A stretch of DNA of 64,000 bases from Roseiarcus sp963807735 (GCA_963807735.1 CAWEDI010000016.1:1-64000), one strand, 5' to 3'; positions 34,453-42,629 are shown, counted from the first letter of the stretch. A program made the numbers and translations. Notes: generated by a model not told the origin, from the sequence alone.

Positions 34453-35304
34453 ATGCCTATGAACAAACTCCCCCACGAGAAGCGCGCTCAAGTCCTTCAG
34501 ATGATGGCGGAAGGCATTGCGCTGCGGGCGATCACTCGCCTCACGGGGATTAGCCGCACCACGCTCCTTAAGCTCCTTGTGGACGCGGGACAGGCTTTCT
34601 CAGCCTATCAGGACCGGACGCTGGTAAATCTTTCCTGCAAGCGCGTACAGGTCGATGAGGCTTGGGCGTTTTGCTACGCCAAGCAGAAGAACGTCGCGAA
34701 GGCTAAGGCCGCTCCCGAGGGCGCTGGCGACATTTGGACGTGGGTTGGTCTTGATGCAGACACTAAGCTTGTCGCTTCGTGGTACGTTGGAAGCCGAGAC
34801 GGCGACGCCGCAATGACGTTCATCAACGATCTTGCACGTCGGCTTTCTTCCCGTGTTCAACTAACCAGCGATGGCCTCCGCGCCTATTTAGAGGCCGTGG
34901 AAGGCGCATTCGGCGCTGACGTGGATTACGCTCAACTCGTTAAGTTATATGGTCCCGCGCCTGAGGGGCAGCGCCGTTATTCGCCGGCTGAATGCACCGG
35001 AGCAATCAAAACGCCAATTACGGGCAAGCCCGATCCAAAGCATATTTCGACCTCATATTCCGAACGCCAAAACCTGAATATCAGAATGGGCAATCGTCGC
35101 ATGACGCGGTTGACGAATGCATTCTCGAAAAAGGCTGAGAACCATGCGCACATGATGGCGATCTATTTCATGCACTACAATTACGTGCGCATCCATCAGA
35201 CGTTGAAAATCACGCCTGCGATGGCGGCCGGCGTCACGCCCAAGCTTTGGGAAATGTCTGATATGGTGAAAGTGCTAGAGGACTGGGAGGCGGGTCAACC
35301 GTGA
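34453..35304 (+). CDS. IS1-family-type DDE transposase
   Basis: The 283-residue protein has an N-terminal helix-turn-helix (EKRAQVLQMMAEGIALRAIT, ITRLTGISRTTLLKLL) and an RNase H-like catalytic core. Asp68 lies in VDEAW, Asp140 in LTSDGLRAY and Glu204 in YSERQNLNIRMGNRRMTRLT; the last segment closely follows the IS1 InsB pattern ERxNLNxR...RRxTR. Unlike classical IS1 it is one continuous frame, with no InsA-InsB ribosomal frameshift. It should cut and join the 22-bp ends. Its TGA is inside the GTG start region of the methyltransferase gene, so transposition and cargo expression are linked. Confidence 0.9.
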   Translation: MPMNKLPHEKRAQVLQMMAEGIALRAITRLTGISRTTLLKLLVDAGQAFSAYQDRTLVNLSCKRVQVDEAWAFCYAKQKNVAKAKAAPEGAGDIWTWVGLDADTKLVASWYVGSRDGDAAMTFINDLARRLSSRVQLTSDGLRAYLEAVEGAFGADVDYAQLVKLYGPAPEGQRRYSPAECTGAIKTPITGKPDPKHISTSYSERQNLNIRMGNRRMTRLTNAFSKKAENHAHMMAIYFMHYNYVRIHQTLKITPAMAAGVTPKLWEMSDMVKVLEDWEAGQP

Positions 35305-36905
35305 AAAACGCACTTTATTACGGCGACAATCTCGCGGTCCTACGCGAGAGCATTTCGACGGAAAGCGTCGATCTTGTCTATCTCGATCCGCCCTTCAATT
35401 CGAACGCAAACTATAACGTGCTGTTTAAGTCACCGGCCGGCGCGGGCTCGCGAGCGCAGATAGAGGCGTTCGAAGACACGTGGCATTGGGGACAAGAGGC
35501 CGAAGACGCGTTCGATCAAGTGATTCGATCGGGCAATACGGACGCCGCCGACCTGCTACGCGCAATGCGCTCGTTTCTCGGCGACAACGATATGATGGCG
35601 TATTTGACCATGATGGCCGTTCGGCTGATTGAACTACATCGCGTCCTAAAATCGACAGGATCGCTCTACCTTCACTGCGATCCGACAGCTAGCCACTACC
35701 TAAAATCGCTCCTCAACGCTGTGTTTGAAGTGAGAAACTTCATCAATGAAATAGTGTGGAAACGCACCGGCGCTCACAGCGACGCCAAGCAAGGCTCAGC
35801 GCATTTCGGTCGAGTTCACGACGTGATAATGCTCTACTGCAAAGCCCCAGGCTTCAAGTGGAATCCGCTATGGAAACCGCACGATGATGCTTACATAAAA
35901 TCGCACTACAATCAGATAGACGAGTTTGGCCGCCGTTTCCAATGGGACAATCTGACTGGTCCAGGAGGGGCCGCAAACGGGAACCCGTTTTACGACGTCC
36001 TCGGCGTGTCCGGTTACTGGCGTTACAGTAGGGAGCGAATGGCCCGGCTCATCGCCGAGGGCTTAGTGGCAATCCCAAACGCCGGATCAAAGCCAAGGCT
36101 AAAGCGGTATCTTGATGAACAGGCCGGCGCGCCAATAACAGATTTTTGGGATGACATTGCTCCCCTGAATTCGCAGGCTCAGGAACGCTTAGGATACCCC
36201 ACCCAAAAGCCGCTCGCGCTTTTGGAGCGCATCATTTCCGCGTCGTCGAATCCTGGCGATGTCATTTTAGACCCATTTTGCGGTTGCGGCACCGCGACGC
36301 ACGCCGCCCAAAAGCTAAACCGTACTTGGGTAGGAATCGACATCACGCATCTTGCGATCAGCCTTGTCGAGCGCCGATTAAAAGACGCCTTCCCGGGTAT
36401 CGCGTTCGAAGTTCATGGAACGCCCAAAGACCTAGACGGCGCACGCGACCTTGCCTTCCGGGACAAATATCAGTTCCAATGGTGGGCCGTCTCGCTCATC
36501 GATGCGCAACCCTTCGCCGGCAAAAAGAAAGGCGCGGATGGCGGAATTGATGGACTGATTTATTTTCGTTCCGACGCGAAAACGACGGAGCGCGCCGTCA
36601 TCAGCGTCAAAGGCGGCGATAATGTCGGCGTTCCGATGGTGCGCGATTTGAAAGGCGTCCTAGACCGCGAGAAAGCGCCTATAGGCGTGTTTATGACGCT
36701 TGCCGCGCCTACCAAGCCTATGGTCGCCGAAGCGGCCTCAGCGGGCTTCTATGAGCTTGGCGGGCGCAAATATCCCCGGCTCCAAATCATCACGATCGAA
36801 GACGCACTGAAAGGCGCTAAGCCTGCCATTCCCCTGGTCGATACGGGCGCGGCGTTCAAGCGAGCGGCGCGGGAAACCGCGGATCAGCCGAAGCTCGATT
36901 TTTAG
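35301..36905 (+). CDS. Fused DNA methyltransferase and Mrr-like restriction endonuclease
   Basis: The 534-residue protein starts with GTG overlapping the transposase stop (GTGA). Residues 1-360 are a beta-class amino-methyltransferase: DPPFNSNANYN at 29 (motif IV) precedes DPFCGCGTATHAAQ at 324 (AdoMet motif I). Residues about 370-534 are a PD-(D/E)xK nuclease of the Mrr type with KGADGGIDGLIYF (Asp417) and VISVKGGDNVG (Lys437), followed by RDLKGVLDREKAPIGVFMTL and EAASAGFYELG, a combination widespread in stand-alone modification-restriction fusions. The Ser in SVK replaces the Glu/Gln of the textbook motif, as in this family. It probably methylates a specific site and may cut unmodified DNA; specificity is unknown. 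Confidence 0.9.
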   Translation: MKNALYYGDNLAVLRESISTESVDLVYLDPPFNSNANYNVLFKSPAGAGSRAQIEAFEDTWHWGQEAEDAFDQVIRSGNTDAADLLRAMRSFLGDNDMMAYLTMMAVRLIELHRVLKSTGSLYLHCDPTASHYLKSLLNAVFEVRNFINEIVWKRTGAHSDAKQGSAHFGRVHDVIMLYCKAPGFKWNPLWKPHDDAYIKSHYNQIDEFGRRFQWDNLTGPGGAANGNPFYDVLGVSGYWRYSRERMARLIAEGLVAIPNAGSKPRLKRYLDEQAGAPITDFWDDIAPLNSQAQERLGYPTQKPLALLERIISASSNPGDVILDPFCGCGTATHAAQKLNRTWVGIDITHLAISLVERRLKDAFPGIAFEVHGTPKDLDGARDLAFRDKYQFQWWAVSLIDAQPFAGKKKGADGGIDGLIYFRSDAKTTERAVISVKGGDNVGVPMVRDLKGVLDREKAPIGVFMTLAAPTKPMVAEAASAGFYELGGRKYPRLQIITIEDALKGAKPAIPLVDTGAAFKRAARETADQPKLDF

Positions 36906-36944
36906 GATTACGCTACCGTATCCTGTTTCTTAGGTCTATATCCG

Positions 36945-37754
36945 ATGCATCTCCGGTCCGGCGGCCTAGACGTCTACTATGTAGACGAATCTCACGACGC
37001 AAATCACTACGTGGTGACCGCGGTTAAAATCCCATTCCTACGCAACATTGATGGCACGTGGGATATCGTTTGGCCGAACTATCTGCAAATGGCTAAGGAA
37101 TGGCGAAAGCAAATCAGAGACCAAATCTACATCCCGCGTAGTAAAGAATTGCACGGGGTAAAATTAGCGTCCGGGCGCGGGCAGTTTCTCCACGGGAAAC
37201 ATAACTTTAGATACAGACAAGCCGCAGATGCTTATAGCCAAATCTTGGCAAACGCTAATTTCTTACCTAGCGAAGGCATAATGTCTGTCGTTGCGACAAA
37301 AGGCCAAGGCCTTCTTGGTCATCATCGCCTGGAAGCCGCCATGTATGGGTTATTTCAGCGTATGAGACGAAAATCTGTTGCCGACAAAACAAACGCAATT
37401 ACGTTTTTCGATCAAGGCCATCCTGAATATCGTCGCCTATATAGAATGGCACAGGTATATTTGCCGACAGGAAGCGCATTTGGTCGTTGGCCAAATGGGT
37501 CAACAGCAAATATGCCAATGGACATGTTCACAAAGGACGCTAACGAAAAAAATTCAAAGAATTGCTATTTTACTCAACTCGCAGACTTAATAGCGTACGC
37601 TGCTTTCATGAAAATAAAGGGTGAAAATGGCCAGTTAACAGAATGGCAGAAAGCTTATGGGATGAACAATATCTACGATAATATCCCGCGGGCTAAACTT
37701 AATATACGCGTTAGCCGAGCTAATCCTCAAGACGGAATAGTGCGTCTGAAATAG
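36945..37754 (+). CDS. DUF3800 domain protein (RNase H-like fold, probable nuclease)
   Basis: The 269-residue protein begins with LDVYYVDESHDANHY (Asp14-Glu15), the first acidic strand of DUF3800, has AITFFDQGHPEYRRLYRMA centrally, and QLADLIAYAAFM with Asp214 near the end, the second acidic site. DUF3800 has an RNase H-like fold and is found with restriction, retron and other defence genes; nuclease activity is predicted rather than shown. The gene is clearly more AT-rich than all neighbours and uses many A/T-ending codons, which marks it as recently acquired. It follows the methyltransferase gene by 39 bases and ends at a hairpin. Confidence 0.82.
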   Translation: MHLRSGGLDVYYVDESHDANHYVVTAVKIPFLRNIDGTWDIVWPNYLQMAKEWRKQIRDQIYIPRSKELHGVKLASGRGQFLHGKHNFRYRQAADAYSQILANANFLPSEGIMSVVATKGQGLLGHHRLEAAMYGLFQRMRRKSVADKTNAITFFDQGHPEYRRLYRMAQVYLPTGSAFGRWPNGSTANMPMDMFTKDANEKNSKNCYFTQLADLIAYAAFMKIKGENGQLTEWQKAYGMNNIYDNIPRAKLNIRVSRANPQDGIVRLK

Positions 37755-37757
37755 AGA

Positions 37758-37779
37758 CGGGCTTCCCAAAGGAAGCCCG
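37758..37779 (+). terminator. Stem-loop after the DUF3800 gene
   Basis: A 9-bp perfect stem CGGGCTTCC/GGAAGCCCG with loop CAAA starts three bases after the stop codon. There is no T-tract, but the position fits a terminator for the cargo operon. Confidence 0.65.
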
Positions 37780-38091
37780 CTCCGGCAGTTACGCGGCCGA
37801 CTCTAGGTCGGCTTTGTGAACCGCATCTCTTAATCTCACATTTTCGATTCTTCGTCAAGAGTCAAGGACTTAGGTCGTGTTTTACACAGTTTATCCAGAG
37901 GCAAGTCGACACGTCATCCACATCCAGCACCGCACCTAAAGTTCTGACTTGAGGCGAACTTTTCGCCCTTTCCCCCGCTGCAAAAGGGGCACGGTCTTTA
38001 AAGCCCGAATCCGCGCGAGCGAGCCGCCGCATCCGAACCGGACCCCTACCGCTCGGGGAAATCCGAACCGCCGAAATTAGACTTTTGGACT
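37780..38091. other. Non-coding right arm of the transposon
   Basis: No plausible gene. It contains the hairpin GGCGAA-CTT-TTCGCC (37953-37967), a CCCC/GGGG pair shortly after, and a short direct repeat of ATCCGAACCG near 38030 and 38062. These may be transposase-binding or subterminal sites. Confidence 0.5.
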
Positions 38092-38113
38092 GAAATGAAA
38101 CTGGACCACTACC
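38092..38113 (-). repeat. Right terminal inverted repeat of the transposon
   Basis: The complement of this segment starts GGTAGTGGTCCAGTTT, matching the left end at 20 of 22 positions. Bases 38109-38111 also form the TAG stop codon of the host gene at 38109-39728. Confidence 0.93.
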
Positions 38114-39728
38114 GGCGGCTTTCGTAGGCTTTCACCGTCGTCGCGGCGATCTCTCGCATGAGCGGAATCGTCTCCAGCGGCGCGCCGGAGGCGATCTCGC
38201 GGCCGACCAGCGCCAGGTTCTGGCCGAGCGCGCCGAAGGTCTTGCGATCGAGCTGGAGGACGAAGGCGGTGAGCGCGCAAGCGCGCGTCCAGAATTCGCG
38301 ACGCTCCGGCAGATAGGCGCTCAGCAAGGCGTTGGCGCGGGCCTTGGGGCCGCGGATCGGCGCGAGCAGCCGCTCCACCGGCTCGCCCGCCTCGAACCAC
38401 GGCGACGCGAGAGCGCCGCCGATCACCGCCTTTTGAGCGCGGGCCAGGGCCGCCGTATCCTTGGCGCTTTCCGGCAGGTCGGCGAGCGTCTCGGCGAGCA
38501 GGTCGGCGGGCGACCAGACCCGCGGCGCCAAGGGGCCGAGCCCGAGGTTCTCGACCAATGCGATCAGCTTGAACGGCGGCGGGTACTTCGCCGCGACGTT
38601 TTCGCCGAGCGCGAGTTGAATGTAGTGCGCGACGCCGGCGACATCAGTTTGCGCCGCCACCACGTTTTCGCGCATGGCGCGCACCGTCGCGTCGACATGC
38701 GCTTTCGACATCCCCTCGAGGGACAGCACCTCCGCGACGCCCGAGGGCTTGGTCATGGCTGCGACGAACCGCCATCCGTCGTCGGCCTTCAGGCTGGTCA
38801 GGGTTCCGCCCGCGCCCGCGCCGTCGCAGGCCAGCACGAAACACTTGGCGATCGTCGGACGTTCAACGTTGACGGGGGGCAGCGCTTGCGCGCGCAGCGC
38901 GCGGATCGCCTCGTCGAGCGGGCCTTGGCGATCGATCGGCAGCCACGGACGCATCCGCACCAGACGCTCGACGAGCGCGCTTTCGATCGCGCCGCGGCCG
39001 GCGGCGTGTTTCAGCTCGTCGATCGCCGCCATGGCGACGACCCGGTCGCGATGCATCGTAAAACCCGCCAGCGTCTGCAACAGCACCGGCGCGCGCTCGC
39101 TGCCCAACGTGGCGACCATCTTGCCGGCGGCTTCGGAAGGAAACGCCGAAAGCACCGAATTCATCGCGTCGTAGGAGGCGAAAGCGTCGCCCTCGGCGGC
39201 GTTGGCGATGTCGGCGAGCGTCGTCTCCAGGTCGGCGCCGCTCACGTCGGCGAGCGCGCTCACCCCCTCCAGCGACTCGACCACGCGGGCCTTGAGGCTC
39301 TCCGGCACCGTCCATCCCGAATCGGTCAGCACTTTGGCGACGAGAACCAGCCCCGACACGTCGAGCCGATCGTCCGCTACCGCCTGTTCGAGTTTCTCCT
39401 GGACCGCGGCTTTGAGTTCGCGCGCCTGCGGATCGCCGCCGTTTTCGTCGATTCCCAACTGGGTCAACGTCATCACGACGTCGTCGAAGAAATCCTCGTC
39501 CTCCTCGATCTCCCGTTCGGCGAAAGACGCCAATCGCTGCAAAAACTCGTCGAACAAGGCCAGCGGGTCGCCGTCGTCGGGGGCCAGCAACTGGGCGCGC
39601 AACGTTTCGCGCACGCGCGCAAGGGTTTCCTCGTCGAGCGTGTTGAGCACGTCGAGCAGAGGATCGCCGCTGTTCGCGCCGCGCCGCTTCGGTTTAGACG
39701 CTTTGACGGCGGGGGGTTTCTTCGCCAA
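38109..39728 (-). CDS. Protein of unknown function, 539 aa, with 3' end altered by the transposon
   Basis: A soluble, largely helical Ala/Leu/Glu-rich protein with a basic N-terminus (AKKPPAVKASKPKRRG), an acidic segment near residue 75 (EREIEEDEDFFDD) and HEAT-like helical repeats. The segment CFVLACDGAGAGGTLTSLKA near 290 begins a second half of unclear fold. No catalytic motif seen and no family recognised. The stop codon TAG is part of the element's terminal repeat. Removing the element and one duplication gives ...YESRL-TGA instead of ...YESRR-TAG, the same length with a different last residue. Before insertion its stop lay 15 bases from the ihfB stop, as a convergent pair. Confidence 0.8.
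   Translation of the reverse strand: MAKKPPAVKASKPKRRGANSGDPLLDVLNTLDEETLARVRETLRAQLLAPDDGDPLALFDEFLQRLASFAEREIEEDEDFFDDVVMTLTQLGIDENGGDPQARELKAAVQEKLEQAVADDRLDVSGLVLVAKVLTDSGWTVPESLKARVVESLEGVSALADVSGADLETTLADIANAAEGDAFASYDAMNSVLSAFPSEAAGKMVATLGSERAPVLLQTLAGFTMHRDRVVAMAAIDELKHAAGRGAIESALVERLVRMRPWLPIDRQGPLDEAIRALRAQALPPVNVERPTIAKCFVLACDGAGAGGTLTSLKADDGWRFVAAMTKPSGVAEVLSLEGMSKAHVDATVRAMRENVVAAQTDVAGVAHYIQLALGENVAAKYPPPFKLIALVENLGLGPLAPRVWSPADLLAETLADLPESAKDTAALARAQKAVIGGALASPWFEAGEPVERLLAPIRGPKARANALLSAYLPERREFWTRACALTAFVLQLDRKTFGALGQNLALVGREIASGAPLETIPLMREIAATTVKAYESRR
38114..38121. repeat. Target-site duplication, right copy (GGCGGCTT)
   Basis: Identical to 33340-33347. On the minus strand it encodes the codons just before the new stop. 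Confidence 0.93.
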
Positions 39729-39964
39729 CGGTTGAGCTCCCTTCGCCGGACTCTGCGCGGAGGTTTAACGTATGCAGCGGCGCAAGCAAATCGAGGCTTG
39801 GTCGCCGCCATGTTTCCGGATCGCAACGTACGGGAACGCCCGCCGGCGGCATTTGACATCGTCTCGGCTCGCTTCTAGGGCTAGGCCAGATTGCGGGCTG
39901 CGTCCGCCGCGGACGATGCGCGATCGCGGGCGTTCAGGCTGGCGCGAATGAAGGTCGGGCAGCT

Positions 39965-40540
39965 ATGCCGCTTAGAGTCTCCGGCAAGAATCTGGACATT
40001 GGCGAATCGTTGCGCGCCCATGTGCTCGAAAAAGTGCAATCGTTGATTGCGCGCTATTTCGACGGCAAGATCACCGGCCACGTCGTGATCTCGCCGGAGG
40101 GATCGTCGTTCCGCACCGATTGCTCGCTGCACCTGAGCTCGGGCATGAATTTGCAATCCGAAGGGCGCGCCCACGAACCCTATGCGAGCTTCGAACAAGC
40201 CGCGGACAAACTTGAGCGGCGCCTGCGGCGCTACAAGCGGCGGCTCAAGGAGCACGCGGTCGGCCACGAGGCCGTCCCGCAAGATCGCGAGCGGCTCGAA
40301 GTGGCGAACTTCCTGATCGAGGCCCCGGCCGACGACGCCGAAGAGGCCCCGTCCGACTACAGCCCCGTCGTGGTCGCCGAGGGCGCCCTGCCGATGAAGA
40401 CCATGTCGGTGGCGTCCGCCGTGCTGGAGCTCGACCTGACCGGCGCGCCAGTCATTGTGTTCCAACATGCGACGAGTTCGCGCGTTAATATCGTCTATCG
40501 TCGTCGCGACGGCGCCGTCGGCTGGCTTGATCCGCGATAA
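39965..40540 (+). CDS. hpf: Ribosome hibernation promoting factor, long form
   Basis: The 191-residue protein begins MPLRVSGKNLDIGESLRAHV with the S30AE/HPF domain (about 1-100), a linker, and the C-terminal dimerisation domain (GALPMKTMSVASAVLELDLT, FQHATSSRVNIVYRRRDG) found in long HPF. It pairs ribosomes into inactive 100S dimers in starvation. In Rhizobiales hpf normally lies between rpoN and ptsN; here ptsN follows but rpoN is not upstream within the window. Confidence 0.93.
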   Translation: MPLRVSGKNLDIGESLRAHVLEKVQSLIARYFDGKITGHVVISPEGSSFRTDCSLHLSSGMNLQSEGRAHEPYASFEQAADKLERRLRRYKRRLKEHAVGHEAVPQDRERLEVANFLIEAPADDAEEAPSDYSPVVVAEGALPMKTMSVASAVLELDLTGAPVIVFQHATSSRVNIVYRRRDGAVGWLDPR

Positions 40541-40629
40541 TGGATGGCGCGATTATTGCGCTTGGCCGTCGCAGTGACGGGCGCGCCGGCGCGCAGACAG
40601 AGTCAGGGCGGAGTTTCGAGTTCCTAAGG

Positions 40630-41094
40630 ATGTCCCTCGACAAGATATTGACGCAAGACTCGGTGATCCCCGCCTTGCGCGTGAATGGCAAGAAACAGGC
40701 GTTGCAGGAGCTCTCGGAGCGAGCGGCGAATGTCGCGAAACTCCCTGCGCGCGAAATCTTCGACGCCATTCTGCAACGCGAGCGCCTCGGCCCGACCGGG
40801 GTCGGTGACGGAATCGCTATTCCCCACGGCAAGCTGCCGAAGTGTGAGCGAATCTGCGGCGTGTTCGCCAGGCTGGAGCGGCCGATCGACTTCGAGGCGC
40901 TCGACGGGCTGCCGGTCGACTTGATTTTCCTGCTGATCGCCCCGGAACTGGCGGGCGCCGATCATCTCAAGGCGCTCGCCGCCGTCGCCCGAGCGCTCCG
41001 CCATCCCGGGGCGGCGACGCAACTGCGCGGCGCCCGCGACGCCGCCGCCATCTATTCGCTGCTGACGATGTCGCCCGCGTTCAACGCCGCGTGA
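40630..41094 (+). CDS. ptsN: PTS IIA-like nitrogen regulatory protein PtsN
   Basis: The 154-residue protein starts MSLDKILTQDSVIPALRVNG and has the IIA-Ntr phospho-His in GVGDGIAIPHGKLP. It takes phosphate from NPr/EI-Ntr and controls targets such as potassium uptake, stress response and polymer synthesis. The ATG at 40630 was chosen because it matches the family start; the GGAG site lies somewhat far upstream. It follows hpf by 90 bases. Confidence 0.93.
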   Translation: MSLDKILTQDSVIPALRVNGKKQALQELSERAANVAKLPAREIFDAILQRERLGPTGVGDGIAIPHGKLPKCERICGVFARLERPIDFEALDGLPVDLIFLLIAPELAGADHLKALAAVARALRHPGAATQLRGARDAAAIYSLLTMSPAFNAA

Positions 41095-41107
41095 CGAGGG
41101 ACGTTCG

Positions 41108-41347
41108 ATGAAGACGAGGATCGTCGTCACTCTGAAGCCGAGCGTACTCGATCCGCAAGGCAAAGCGATCGAGGGGGCGCTAAAGGCGCTCGGCCTCGAA
41201 GGCTTCGCCAACGTGCGTCAGGGCAAGGTGTTCGACATCGAGATCGAAGGGGTCGAAGGCGAGGCGGCGGACGAACTGCTCCGTCAGGCGTGCGAAAAGC
41301 TGCTCGCCAACACGCTCGTCGAGAATTTCGCGATTCAACATGGCTAG
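41108..41347 (+). CDS. purS: Phosphoribosylformylglycinamidine synthase subunit PurS
   Basis: A 79-residue protein (MKTRIVVTLKPSVLDPQGKA, then GFANVRQGKVFDIEI, then ANTLVENFAI), the small bridging subunit of the PurLQS complex of purine synthesis. It holds PurQ and PurL together and helps pass ammonia. Its end overlaps purQ by eight bases. Confidence 0.94.
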   Translation: MKTRIVVTLKPSVLDPQGKAIEGALKALGLEGFANVRQGKVFDIEIEGVEGEAADELLRQACEKLLANTLVENFAIQHG

Positions 41348-42050
41348 ACCGCTGAAGGCTGCGGTGCTGCTGTTTCCCGGCTCGAACCGCGAGCAGGACG
41401 CAGCGCGGGCGCTGCGGCGGGCCGGCGCCGAGGTCGAGATCGTCTGGCACGCGGCCGACCGACTGCCGCAGGGAACCGACCTCGCCGTGCTGCCGGGCGG
41501 CTTCTCCTACGGCGATTATCTGCGCTGCGGCGCAATCGCCGCGCGGGCGCGGGTGATGGACGCCGTGCGCGAGCACGCCGCACGCGGCGGCCTGGTGCTC
41601 GGCATCTGCAATGGTTTTCAGATCCTCTGCGAGGCCGGCCTATTGCCGGGCGTGCTGATGCGCAACGCGGGGCTGAAGTTCATCTGCCGCATGCAGCGGC
41701 TGCGCGTCGAGACGACGCAGACGCCGTTCGCGCGCGGCTATCGGCAAGGCGAGGTCGTCACCTTCGCGCTGGCGCACGGCGAGGGGGCCTATATGGCCGC
41801 GCCTGAGGAGATCGAGGCGCTCGAACAGACGGGGCGGATCGCCTTCCGGTACTGCGACGCCGAGGGGCGCCCGACCGCGGCCGCCAATCCCAACGGCTCG
41901 CTCGACAATATCGCCGGCGTCTACAGCGCGGGCTTCAATGTTCTCGGGCTGATGCCGCATCCCGAAAACCTTATCGACCCGTTAACCGGCGGGACCGACG
42001 GCCGCCCGCTGTTCGCCGGTCTCACGCCAAGCTCTGACAGCGCCGCCTAG
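41340..42050 (+). CDS. purQ: Phosphoribosylformylglycinamidine synthase glutaminase subunit PurQ
   Basis: The 236-residue class I glutamine amidotransferase has LPGGFSYGDYLRCGAIA, the nucleophile Cys in VLGICNGFQIL, and the catalytic His/Glu in GLMPHPENLID. It supplies ammonia to PurL for conversion of FGAR to FGAM. It overlaps purS. purL is not in the window and the next gene is unrelated. Confidence 0.96.
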   Translation: MARPLKAAVLLFPGSNREQDAARALRRAGAEVEIVWHAADRLPQGTDLAVLPGGFSYGDYLRCGAIAARARVMDAVREHAARGGLVLGICNGFQILCEAGLLPGVLMRNAGLKFICRMQRLRVETTQTPFARGYRQGEVVTFALAHGEGAYMAAPEEIEALEQTGRIAFRYCDAEGRPTAAANPNGSLDNIAGVYSAGFNVLGLMPHPENLIDPLTGGTDGRPLFAGLTPSSDSAA

Positions 42051-42105
42051 GTTTGACCTAATCCCGCCGTATTGGGGCCACGTTCAACATTAACTATCGT
42101 CCACG

Positions 42106-42408
42106 ATGAAGAATCGCGTGCGGGCCGCGTCGGCGGTCATTTCGTTATGTTTAACCAACTTCGCGGGCGGACTTGCCGGCGCCGAAGAAGTATTTCGGCC
42201 TGCTGCGCAGTCCGGGGGGGCCGTGAGTTGTAATCTTAGCCGCGATAGTGCGGGTTGCGCCCATTTCCAAGGTTACATTTATGTAGGCGGCGGCGCGCAA
42301 GGCGAGTCCGCATCAAGGTTGATCGACGCCAACGCCGCGCGTTCCGTCGAGTCCGCGCCGGGGGAACAGAGGGTCTATCTGCATATCGGCGCGACCGAGG
42401 CGCAATAG
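42106..42408 (+). CDS. Small secreted protein of unknown function
   Basis: A 100-residue product with a signal peptide (VRAASAVISLCLTNFAGGLA, cleavage near residue 26), then VSCNLSRDSAGCAHFQGYIY, which contains two cysteines in a short loop, and a C-terminus with EQRVYLHIGATEA. The Cys-x8-Cys loop followed by FQGYIYVGGG resembles the start of Rhizobiales porins (Omp2-like), of which this may be a truncated copy. Unrecognised otherwise. Confidence 0.5.
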   Translation: MKNRVRAASAVISLCLTNFAGGLAGAEEVFRPAAQSGGAVSCNLSRDSAGCAHFQGYIYVGGGAQGESASRLIDANAARSVESAPGEQRVYLHIGATEAQ

Positions 42409-42538
42409 CCGGGGACGTCTCGCGCGCGGTCTACGGGGCCGCGCTAGATATAAAGGCAACGGTCCTGCCGAGCGGAAGCGACGCCAGCCACACCGCCGCC
42501 GGTGCAGACCTATTCGGCGAACACACGATCTCGTTGAG

Positions 42539-42568
42539 CTGGATAGCTTCGCTTCGCTCGCTATGACG
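42539..42568. repeat. REP-like dispersed element
   Basis: A 30-base stretch, CTGGATAGCTTCGCTTCG and following bases to GACG. It resembles the common extragenic repeat 'gtcattgcgag...gaagcaatccag' present in many bacterial genomes, here with T/A changes on both ends that keep TAGC/GCTA complementarity. It lies between two convergent genes, its usual place. Confidence 0.45.
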
Positions 42569-42629
42569 GGTCAGCCCCGCCAGTGCGGAGCGCTTTAACC
42601 CGCCGCCGCCGCTCACACCACCTCAGACC

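Larger units (their letters stand above)
33348..38113 (+). mobile_element. IS1-family-like transposon of 4,766 bp carrying a DNA methyltransferase/nuclease cargo
   Basis: The element is defined by inverted repeats at 33348-33369 and 38092-38113, flanked by the direct repeat GGCGGCTT (33340-33347 and 38114-38121). Ends beginning GGTAGTG and an 8-bp duplication fit the IS1 family (ends GGnnnTG, 8-10 bp duplication), and the internal transposase is IS1-type. Inside are, in order and all on the plus strand: a KGG-type small protein, a coiled-coil/winged-helix-like protein, a hairpin-rich leader, the transposase, a fused methyltransferase/Mrr-like nuclease, and a DUF3800 protein. GC content falls through the cargo, lowest in the DUF3800 gene. 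Perfect duplication and near-perfect ends suggest recent arrival. Confidence 0.9.

Noticed and set aside
34453..35304. Two-frame InsA/InsB arrangement with ribosomal frameshift, as in classical IS1
   Set aside because: The transposase is one uninterrupted frame containing both the helix-turn-helix and all three catalytic acids.
38433..39878. 481-codon open frame on the plus strand
   Set aside because: Antisense to the 539-residue gene; Arg/His/Gln-rich with no motif.
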